Assembly: GCA_040508545.1 (NCBI GenBank)
Contig: JBEVMR010000043.1
Span: 1-27,797, forward strand
Origin: VRUE01 sp040508545
Lineage (GTDB): Bacteria > Actinomycetota > Thermoleophilia > Solirubrobacterales > 70-9
DNA: 27,797 nt
Direction: 5' to 3'
Part shown: positions 7,899 through 13,342 of the stretch, piece by piece
Layout of the letters: the number at the start of each line of letters is the position of its first letter
How positions within the stretch are numbered: the first letter of the stretch is position 1
Translations under genes and position numbers: made by a program
Notes under the pieces: model-generated
Seen by the model: only the letters and a program-made list of their open reading frames with translations
The model's database searches: none
Told to the model about the DNA's origin: nothing

Positions 7899-9377
7899 GT
7901 GTCCGTGACCGATACGACCTTGACCCCTGCTTCGACTGGTTCCCCCGTGGAGGGATCCAACGGCCTGCTGGTCGAAATCGACGGCAAGATCGTCCCCAAC
8001 TACGCGGCGACGATGGTCTCCTTCGACGAGGGCGACGTCGTCAAAGGCAAGGTTGTGCGGATCGACAAGGACGAGGTCCTGGTCGACATCGGCTACAAGT
8101 CCGAGGGGGTCATTCCCTCGAACGAGCTCTCGATCCGCAAGTCGGTCGATCCGGGCGACGAGGTCGAGCTCGGCGAGGAGATCGATGCCCTCGTCCTGAC
8201 CAAAGAAGACGCCGAGGGGCGCCTGGTCCTCTCCAAGAAGCGCGCCCGCTTCGAGAAGGCGTGGCGCCGCATCGAGGCAGCCGCGGAGTCCGGCGAACCG
8301 GTCGAAGGCAGCGTGATCGAGGTCGTCAAGGGCGGCCTCATCCTCGACCTCGGCGTGCGCGGCTTCCTGCCCGCCTCGCTGGTCGACATCCGCCGCGTCC
8401 ACAACTTGGACGAGTTCCTCGGCCAGACGCTCGAGTGCAAAGTGATCGAGCTCAACCGCAGCCGCAACAACGTGGTGCTCTCGCGGCGCGCCGTGCTCGA
8501 GGAAGAGCGCAAGGAGGTCCGCGAGCAGATCCTCGGCCGGCTCGAGCCGGGCCAGGTGGTCGAGGGCAAGATCTCCAACATCGTCGACTTCGGCGCCTTC
8601 GTCGACCTCGACGGGATCGACGGCCTGATCCACATCTCCGAGCTTTCCTGGAGTCACGTCAACCACCCCTCCGAGGTCGTCTCGATCGGCGACACGGTGC
8701 GGATCAAAGTGCTCGACATCGACCGCGACCGCCAGCGCATCTCCCTCGGTCTCAAGCAGACCCAGGAGGACCCCTGGCAGCGCGTGATCAGCACTCACCG
8801 CTCCGGCGACGTGCTGGAGGGAACGGTGACCAAGGTCGTCGCCTTCGGCGCCTTCGTCGAGATTCTGCCCGGGGTCGAGGGCCTGGTCCACATCTCCGAG
8901 CTCGCCGACCATCACGTCGAGAGCCCCAGCGAGGTGGTCGAGCCGAACTCGACACTCAACGTGAAGATCCTCGAGATCGACGAGGAGCGGCGGCGGTTGT
9001 CGCTCAGCATCAAGCGGGTCGAGGGGCAGAACATGCCGATGGGGGATCTCGGCGAGCAGCTTGAAGCGGCGGGTTCAGAGGCCGCCGTCGAGGATGCTTC
9101 GGACGAGGAGCCGCAGGCCGCGGGTCCTGTCACGGCAGGGGACCCACCTCCCCCTGCGGTAGCTGAAGCTTCCTCGGGGGAGGTCCCCCCTACCGCGCCA
9201 CCCGCGGCAGAGACGCCGGAGGAGGATGCCCCGGAGCCCGTCGCCGAGGTCGCCGCTGAGGAGCCTGAAGCTGAGGAGTCCGAGACGCCTGAGCCTGAGC
9301 CTGAGGCTGAGGCTGAGGAGCCTGAGGCTGAGTCTCCCGAGGCTGCTGACGAGTCCGAGGCTTCTTCCGAGTCCTGA
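7899..9377 (+). CDS. rpsA: 30S ribosomal protein S1
   Basis: Ribosomal protein S1 (492 residues) binds mRNA on the small subunit. Four S1 RNA-binding domains are visible at about 44-115 (DEGDVVKGKVVRIDKDEVLV), 132-200, 217-288 (VEGKISNIVDFGAFVDLDGI) and 302-374 (LEGTVTKVVAFGAFVEILPG); the last two carry the FGAFV and GLVHISEL core typical of the domain. Four domains is the usual actinobacterial form. A tail of about 108 residues (385-492) follows, dominated by Glu, Pro, Ala and Ser and probably disordered. GTG 7899 gives VSVTDTTLTP as N-terminus; GTG 7905 is equally acceptable, and ATG 8013 would cut into the conserved lead-in. No Shine-Dalgarno sequence precedes these starts. coaE follows 8 nt after the stop, the conserved actinobacterial order. 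Confidence 0.96.
   Translation: MSVTDTTLTPASTGSPVEGSNGLLVEIDGKIVPNYAATMVSFDEGDVVKGKVVRIDKDEVLVDIGYKSEGVIPSNELSIRKSVDPGDEVELGEEIDALVLTKEDAEGRLVLSKKRARFEKAWRRIEAAAESGEPVEGSVIEVVKGGLILDLGVRGFLPASLVDIRRVHNLDEFLGQTLECKVIELNRSRNNVVLSRRAVLEEERKEVREQILGRLEPGQVVEGKISNIVDFGAFVDLDGIDGLIHISELSWSHVNHPSEVVSIGDTVRIKVLDIDRDRQRISLGLKQTQEDPWQRVISTHRSGDVLEGTVTKVVAFGAFVEILPGVEGLVHISELADHHVESPSEVVEPNSTLNVKILEIDEERRRLSLSIKRVEGQNMPMGDLGEQLEAAGSEAAVEDASDEEPQAAGPVTAGDPPPPAVAEASSGEVPPTAPPAAETPEEDAPEPVAEVAAEEPEAEESETPEPEPEAEAEEPEAESPEAADESEASSES
9146..9184 (+). repeat. rpsA: Perfect 9-bp inverted repeat inside the rpsA tail
   Basis: ACCTCCCCC (9146-9154) and GGGGGAGGT (9176-9184) are perfect inverted arms around a 21-nt loop, within the codons for the disordered S1 tail. 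Shorter G-run/C-run pairs flank it (GGGG at 9138-9141, CCCCCC at 9185-9190), so alternative foldings exist. The homopolymer runs are unlike the surrounding GAG/GCT-rich codons and could be a small repeat that landed in permissive coding sequence. Confidence 0.6.
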
Positions 9378-9385
9378 GTTTCGCC

Positions 9386-9970
9386 TTGGCCCGGCCGCTT
9401 ACGATCGGGCTGACTGGCGGGATCGCGGCTGGGAAGTCCGAGGCGCTTGCCGCCTTTGGCAGGCTTGGCGCTGTGACGATCTCCAGTGACGCCGTGGTGC
9501 ACGAGCTGCTCGAAACCGAGCCCTTGCTGCCTCGCCTGATCGAGCGCTGGGGAGAGGACGTGGCGCCCGGTGGGCGGGTCGACCGCAATCGGATCGGCTC
9601 GATCGTCTTCGCCGATCAGGACGAGCTCAAGTGGCTCGAGGGGCAGATTCACCCTCTGGTCGGTGAACGGATCGGCGCCTGGCTGACCTCGCTCCCCGCC
9701 GGCGCCACCGTCGCGGTGGTCGAGGTTCCGCTCCTCTTCGAGTCGGGCATGGAGGAGGTCTTCGACACAACGGTGGCGGTGATCGCTTCCGACGAGGTGC
9801 GGCAGGTGAGGGCGGCGGGCCGCGGCCATGCGCTTGTCGACGAGCGCGAGGCGCGCCAGCTGGCGCAAGCCGAGAAGGCGACCCGGGCCGAGCACGTGAT
9901 CGAGAACGACGGCAGCGTCGAGGACCTGGAAGGGGAGCTGTCCGCTCTTGTCGAGAAGCTTGGGCGATGA
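9386..9970 (+). CDS. coaE: Dephospho-CoA kinase
   Basis: CoaE phosphorylates the ribose 3'-hydroxyl of dephospho-CoA with ATP, the last step of coenzyme A synthesis. The 194-residue length is normal. The P-loop is at 9-18 (LTGGIAAGKS), followed by the substrate-binding region ISSDAVVHELLE, the core VAVVEVPLLFESGMEEVFD and the LID/CoA region with DTTVAVIASDEVRQVR. The start is TTG at 9386: no ATG or GTG lies before the P-loop in this frame, and the motif needs this N-terminus. There is no obvious ribosome site and the gene begins 8 nt after the rpsA stop, suggesting coupling to rpsA translation. The ATG of the next gene overlaps the stop (ATGA). Confidence 0.95.
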   Translation: MARPLTIGLTGGIAAGKSEALAAFGRLGAVTISSDAVVHELLETEPLLPRLIERWGEDVAPGGRVDRNRIGSIVFADQDELKWLEGQIHPLVGERIGAWLTSLPAGATVAVVEVPLLFESGMEEVFDTTVAVIASDEVRQVRAAGRGHALVDEREARQLAQAEKATRAEHVIENDGSVEDLEGELSALVEKLGR

Positions 9971-10548
9971 AGAAAAGGGCGCGCCGTCGCCGGCGCCTGC
10001 TCGCCGGCGGGGCGGCTGTGGCAGCGGGCCTAGCGGCGGGCTTGGCGCTTGGCGTGTTCGGCAAATTCGACGACGTGATCCAGGAGCTGACGCTGCCTTT
10101 GCGCCACGAGGACATCATCCGCGAGCAGGCGAAGGAAAAGGACGTAGACGCGGCTTTGATCGCCGCCGTGATCTACGCCGAGTCGAAGTTCGACGATCAG
10201 ACCTCGAGCGCGGGCGCGCGCGGGCTGATGCAGATCACGCCGCAGGCCGCGGCGGACATCGAGCGGCACAGCGGTGGTACGACCTTCGAGCTCGGCGACC
10301 TCTCCGATCCCGAAATCAACATCCGCTACGGCACCTTTCTCCTGCGTGAACTCCTCGACCGCTACGACGGCGACGTGATCGCCGTGCTCGCCGCCTACAA
10401 CGCCGGCCCGACCAACGCCGAAAGGTGGGGGGGCAGCGAGCTGACGATCGAGGGGATCCCGTTCCCCGAAACCCGTGCCTATGTCGAAGACGTGCTCGAC
10501 AAGCAGCGGGCCTATCGTGAGAAATACGCGACGGAGCTGGGCTATTGA
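9967..10548 (+). CDS. Membrane-anchored lytic transglycosylase (SLT domain)
   Basis: A 193-residue peptidoglycan-cleaving enzyme of the soluble lytic transglycosylase (goose-type lysozyme-like) family, cutting the MurNAc-GlcNAc bond to leave 1,6-anhydro ends. An arginine-rich start (MKKRARRRRR) and one hydrophobic helix (11-32) anchor or export it; no signal-peptidase site is clear. The catalytic domain occupies 48-190: Glu72 in VIYAESKFD is the expected catalytic acid, then SSAGARGLMQITP (80-92), LAAYNAGPTNAERW and FPETRAYVEDVL, all hallmarks of SLT. It overlaps the coaE stop by 4 nt and the MFS start by 4 nt. The place in the rpsA-coaE operon is likely positional rather than functional. Family sure; the in vivo role (growth, division or export) is open. 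Confidence 0.92.
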   Translation: MKKRARRRRRLLAGGAAVAAGLAAGLALGVFGKFDDVIQELTLPLRHEDIIREQAKEKDVDAALIAAVIYAESKFDDQTSSAGARGLMQITPQAAADIERHSGGTTFELGDLSDPEINIRYGTFLLRELLDRYDGDVIAVLAAYNAGPTNAERWGGSELTIEGIPFPETRAYVEDVLDKQRAYREKYATELGY

Positions 10549-11912
10549 CCGCGCCACGACCCCGCGTCGCGGCGCTCGCGATCGCCGTCGCCCTGGTCCT
10601 GGCCGACTCCTCGATCGTCGTCCTCGCCCTGCCCGAGATCTACCGCGAACTCGACACCAGCGTCGCTGGGGTCACCTGGGTGCTCGTCTCCTTCAACCTG
10701 GTCATGGCCCTGGCCGCGGTCCCAGCCGCTCACCTCGCCCGTCGCATCGGTCCCGGCCGCGCCGCGGCGATCGGCCTCGCCGTCTTCGCCGGCGCCGGGC
10801 TCGCCTGCGGCCTGGCCGCCGAGCTGAGCACCCTGATCGCGGCCCGCTGCGTGCAGGCGCTTGGCGGGGCGATCGCGATCACCGCCGTGCTCGAGCTGTT
10901 GCCGGCGACGGTCGGCAGCGAGCGCCGCGCGGTTGCCATCTGGGCGGCAGCCGGCGCCACCGGTGCGGCCCTCGGCCCGGCAGTCGGCGGGGTGCTCACC
11001 GAGCTCGTCTCCTGGCAGTCGATCTTCTTGGTCCAGGCGCCGATCGCGATCGCGGTCGGTGTGCCGGTGCTCGCCGTCGCCCGCCATGAGGCGGCGACCG
11101 GAATCATCTCCGGCGAGTTGCGCCAAACCGGCCGTCCGCACCTGCTCGCCAACCTGGCGCTGGCGATGACCTCGGCGGCAATCGCGGCGGCGCTTTTCCT
11201 GCTCGTGCTGCTCCTGATCGAGGGATGGCGGCTGAGCCCGATCGGGGCGGCGATCGTCGTCTCGGTGATGCCGCTGGCGGCACTGCTCGGCTCCCGGCTT
11301 GGTCCGGCGGCGGGAAGCGAGCGCGCCCGCGCCGCCGCCGGGGCGATCCTGGTCGCGGGCGGCCTCGGCGGTCTCGCGCTGCTGCCCGACGCGGAGGTGA
11401 TCCTCACCGTGCCGCCGCAGCTGCTGGTCGGCGTCGGCCTGGCCCTGGTCCTCTCGGCGCTGACCGAGACTGCGCTGGCGGGACGGGCGCCGCAGGCGAT
11501 CCACGGCGGTTGGACGATCTCCGCCCGCCACGCCGGAGTCGCGATCGGCCTGATCGCGCTGACGCCCCTCTTCACGGCCGACATTGCCGAGCAGCGCAGC
11601 GACGCGATCAATGCCGGCACCGCTGTGGTGCTCGACTCGCAGGTGGAACCGCTGCTGAAGCTCGAGCTGGCGCAGCGGATCGAGGACCGGCTCGAAGGCG
11701 AGAAGGGCAAAGTGCCGACGATCGGCCCGGTCTTCGAGCCGCTGCCCGAGGATCCCGACGACCGCGAGGACGTGGTCGCCCTGCGCGAAGAACTCCAGGA
11801 CCAGCTCGATCGCGGCGCCACCCACGCCTTCAGCCCCTCGTTCGGGCTCGGCGCCCTGATCGGCCTCTTGGCCCTGATCCCGATCGGTCTCGCGCGGAGG
11901 GTGGAGCTGTGA
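10545..11912 (+). CDS. MFS transporter, DHA2 (EmrB/QacA)-like
   Basis: A 455-residue major facilitator superfamily protein, probably a proton-coupled exporter of small molecules. The N-terminal half reads like the 14-helix DHA2 drug exporter group: first helix with LADSSIVVLALPEI, GVTWVLVSFNLVMALAAVPA, then ARRIGPGRAAAIGLAVFAGA and the motif-C-like helix AAAGATGAALGPAVGGVLTE. About twelve to fourteen membrane segments can be counted. A hydrophilic, acidic segment of about 100 residues (340-435; EGEKGKVPTIGPVFEPLPED and following) sits before the last helix, as in related DHA2 proteins with an extracytoplasmic loop there. The start is TTG at 10545, overlapping the previous stop (TTGA). The stop overlaps the GTG of the following small gene by 4 nt. 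No substrate can be inferred. Confidence 0.88.
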   Translation: MTAPRPRVAALAIAVALVLADSSIVVLALPEIYRELDTSVAGVTWVLVSFNLVMALAAVPAAHLARRIGPGRAAAIGLAVFAGAGLACGLAAELSTLIAARCVQALGGAIAITAVLELLPATVGSERRAVAIWAAAGATGAALGPAVGGVLTELVSWQSIFLVQAPIAIAVGVPVLAVARHEAATGIISGELRQTGRPHLLANLALAMTSAAIAAALFLLVLLLIEGWRLSPIGAAIVVSVMPLAALLGSRLGPAAGSERARAAAGAILVAGGLGGLALLPDAEVILTVPPQLLVGVGLALVLSALTETALAGRAPQAIHGGWTISARHAGVAIGLIALTPLFTADIAEQRSDAINAGTAVVLDSQVEPLLKLELAQRIEDRLEGEKGKVPTIGPVFEPLPEDPDDREDVVALREELQDQLDRGATHAFSPSFGLGALIGLLALIPIGLARRVEL

Positions 11913-12433
11913 ATTCCGCGGCGCGGGGAAACATGCTGGTCGGTGTAGCGATCGTCGCCTCGCTGGCGCTGGTCCTCTCGTATCTGGCGGCGGGAGGATC
12001 CTCCTACGCACCGGCCAAGGTCCAGGACCCCTGCCAGGACCGGCCCTGGCGCGATCCCGAAGGCCTGCAGCAGATCGCCGAGCAGTTCTCGCTCTCGGCG
12101 CTCGACGGGGCGGCCTGCGAGCTTGGCGTCAGCCGCGAGACCCTCGCCCGCGCCCTCGCCACGCCGGAGTCACGTGAACGCTTCGCCGAGCGTTACGGCA
12201 TCAGCGATGCCAAGCTCGCGCGCGCGATCCGCGCCGGCCTGCTGCGGGCGATCGACGACGCCGAACGCGCCGGCGCAGTCCCCCCGTTTCTCGGCGCCCC
12301 GTTACGAGCAACCGTCCGCCAGATCCCGATCGACCAGGCGATCGAACTGATCCAAGACGCCCGCTCCCTCCTAGACAATCTAGAAAATTTCCTGGGACCA
12401 GCCCAGGGGCTCTTGGAACAGTTCCTGCCCTGA
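11909..12433 (+). CDS. Membrane-anchored protein of unknown function, coupled to the MFS gene
   Basis: I do not recognise this 174-residue protein. It has one N-terminal hydrophobic helix (LVGVAIVASLALVLSYLAAGG, about 10-30) with a short cytoplasmic lead, so the rest is probably outside the membrane. Next comes a short segment with two cysteines (DPCQDRPW, then DGAACELGVS), which may form a disulfide. The remainder is predicted largely helical: SRETLARALATPESRERFAE, AKLARAIRAGLLRAIDDAE, then DQAIELIQDARSLLDNLENF. The GTG at 11909 is supported by a GGAGG site ending 8 nt upstream (11896-11900) and overlaps the MFS stop (GTGA). Tight coupling suggests a partner or accessory of the exporter, but that is inference. 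Its nucleotide composition matches the neighbours until a slightly AT-richer patch near 12370-12390. Confidence 0.72.
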   Translation: MNSAARGNMLVGVAIVASLALVLSYLAAGGSSYAPAKVQDPCQDRPWRDPEGLQQIAEQFSLSALDGAACELGVSRETLARALATPESRERFAERYGISDAKLARAIRAGLLRAIDDAERAGAVPPFLGAPLRATVRQIPIDQAIELIQDARSLLDNLENFLGPAQGLLEQFLP

Positions 12434-12443
12434 GTCGAACCTA

Positions 12444-12474
12444 GCCGCCCCCGGACGCGAAGGGAGGAGGCGGC
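12444..12474. terminator. Possible weak hairpin between convergent genes
   Basis: GCCGCC (12444-12449) pairs with GGCGGC (12469-12474) in the 47-bp gap between the MFS-partner gene and the convergent XRE gene. There is no T-run on either side, so a rho-independent terminator is only a possibility. Confidence 0.3.
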
Positions 12475-12480
12475 GCCTGA

Positions 12481-12729
12481 TTACTTCTTGAACTGGAACT
12501 TCTGCGATTTGACGTTCCAGGAAATCCCGGTGCAGAGTTCTTCCGGCGTCACACCAAGTGCGCTGGAGAGCTTGATGATCGTGCCGAGCCGCGGCTCGCG
12601 GCCGCCACGCTCGAGCAGGGAGATCTCGGTGCGGTGCAGGTCGCAGCGGAAACCCAGCTCCTCTTGGGAAAGTTCGGCTTTCTGCCGGGCTTTGCGCAGG
12701 CTGACTGCGAATCGATCACGTGGTTTCAT
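12481..12729 (-). CDS. XRE-family helix-turn-helix regulator
   Basis: A compact 82-residue DNA-binding protein of the Cro/C1 (XRE) family. The helix-turn-helix covers about 7-62: RFAVSLRKARQKAELSQEEL, CDLHRTEISLLERGGREPRL as recognition region, then GTIIKLSSALGVTPEELCTG. A short basic/aromatic tail follows (WNVKSQKFQFKK). There is no sensor or protease domain, so it is a stand-alone repressor-type protein. The ATG at 12729 is the only good start. GC content is visibly lower than in the neighbours (AAA, TTC, TTG codons), hinting at separate history. The 116 bp upstream contains small palindromes that could be its operator. It faces the MFS-partner gene and has the same direction as the DoxX gene behind it. 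Confidence 0.88.
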   Translation of the reverse strand: MKPRDRFAVSLRKARQKAELSQEELGFRCDLHRTEISLLERGGREPRLGTIIKLSSALGVTPEELCTGISWNVKSQKFQFKK

Positions 12730-12742
12730 GGACAGGATTCTC

Positions 12743-12776
12743 TGTGCTTGATGACAGGTGTACTACAGACAGCACA
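12743..12776. promoter_or_regulatory. Candidate operator upstream of the XRE gene
   Basis: A TGTA-C-TACA palindrome (12759-12767) lies 30 bp upstream of the XRE start, enclosed by TGTGCT (12743-12748) and AGCACA (12771-12776). Small XRE repressors often bind such short dyads in their own promoters. The enclosing arms are not centred on the inner dyad, so these may be two separate coincidences. Confidence 0.35.
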
Positions 12777-12845
12777 CTTCTGGCGGGAACTCGCGCGTTT
12801 ATCCTACTCGGGCCAAGAAACGCGCGCGGAAGCAGGTCCTGGGCT

Positions 12846-13214
12846 TCAGCTGCGGGTGGCGCGCCAGACCCAGAGCATCGCCAGCGGCTGCAGCGGCAGG
12901 CGCGCCCATAGCGTCCAGCGCGGCACTCGTTCGAGGTCGAGGCCCCGCACCTGCTCCGGGTTGAGCGCCATGTGGACGTTGGCGGGGAAGACGGCGAGCA
13001 GCAGGCCGAGCAACCACCAGCGAGCAAAGCGGCGGGTGCGCGGCGGCAGCACCGCCGCGCCGCCGGCGATCTCGGCCAGGCCGCTGACGATCACGGCCTC
13101 TCGGTGGGCCGGCAGCGAGGGCGGCATGATCGCCTCGAAGTTGCGCGGGATGACGAAGTGCATCGTCCCCATGAAGCCGAAGAAACTCGCAAGTGCTTTC
13201 TGCGAACGGCTCAT
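12846..13214 (-). CDS. DoxX-like small membrane protein
   Basis: A 122-residue protein with about four membrane segments, resembling the DoxX-like predicted membrane proteins (COG4270 type). Supporting features are the N-terminal FFGFMGTMHFVIPRNFEAIMPPSLP (GxxHFxxPxxF...MPP pattern), followed by EAVIVSGLAEIAGGAAVLPP and two helices (ARWWLLGLLLAVFPANVHMAL and LPLQPLAMLWVWRA). Members of the broader DoxX/SURF4-type group have been tied to redox or thiol functions, but none is demonstrated for this subgroup. The ATG at 13214 is preceded by no ribosome site; a TAGACT -10-like hexamer lies 10 nt upstream. It is divergent from uvrB across a long inverted repeat. Confidence 0.78.
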   Translation of the reverse strand: MSRSQKALASFFGFMGTMHFVIPRNFEAIMPPSLPAHREAVIVSGLAEIAGGAAVLPPRTRRFARWWLLGLLLAVFPANVHMALNPEQVRGLDLERVPRWTLWARLPLQPLAMLWVWRATRS

Positions 13215-13224
13215 CGAGCCGCCC

Positions 13225-13230
13225 AGTCTA
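13225..13230 (-). promoter_or_regulatory. -10-like TAGACT of the DoxX-like gene
   Basis: TAGACT on the minus strand lies 10 nt before the ATG at 13214. With a 17-bp spacer the -35 position (13248-13253) reads GGCGTC, which is the outer end of the neighbouring inverted repeat. The same TAGACT occurs before the LuxR-type gene (27279-27284) and in the ftsZ upstream region (23112-23117). Confidence 0.45.
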
Positions 13231-13245
13231 GGAGCTTTCTGGCAA

Positions 13246-13315
13246 GAGACGCCGGGGGTGGGGTTCCCGGGAACTCCCGGCGAAGCCGGCCCGGGGACTC
13301 CACCCCCGGCGTCTC
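13246..13315. repeat. Long near-perfect inverted repeat between the DoxX-like gene and uvrB
   Basis: Arms 13246-13271 and 13290-13315 (26 nt each) pair throughout, with two G-T mismatches (13262/13299 and 13265/13296). The outer 16 bp, GAGACGCCGGGGGTGG against CCACCCCCGGCGTCTC, is perfect. Inside, CCGGC (13277-13281) and GCCGG (13285-13289) form a further stem around GAA. The inner part also includes the 12-bp palindrome GTTCCCGGGAAC (13263-13274). As RNA or single-stranded DNA this would be a very stable hairpin. It may be a REP-type repeat, an operator or a transcription-blocking structure. Confidence 0.9.
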
Positions 13316-13329
13316 ATCGGCACAGGCCC

Positions 13330-13335
13330 TATGGT
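13330..13335 (+). promoter_or_regulatory. uvrB: -10-like TATGGT of uvrB
   Basis: TATGGT ends 7 nt before the ATG at 13343, so transcription could start at that codon. With a 16-bp spacer the -35 position (13308-13313) is GGCGTC, the end of the inverted repeat. This favours the ATG at 13343 over the in-frame ATG at 13331, which lies inside this hexamer. Confidence 0.45.
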
Positions 13336-13342
13336 GAGCCCC

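Noticed and set aside
10542..12011. 489-codon open frame antisense to the MFS gene
   Set aside because: Composition (Arg/Asp/Gln/Gly repeats) is that of a shadow; the plus-strand transporter has clear membrane helices.
13263..13274. GTTCCCGGGAAC palindrome upstream of uvrB as an SOS (LexA) box
   Set aside because: Gram-positive LexA sites are GAAC-N4-GTTC; here the half-sites are in the opposite order, and the palindrome is part of a larger GC-rich hairpin.
13331..13342. ATG at 13331 as the uvrB start
   Set aside because: It lies within the likely -10 element and adds MVSP, which is not part of the usual UvrB N-terminus.
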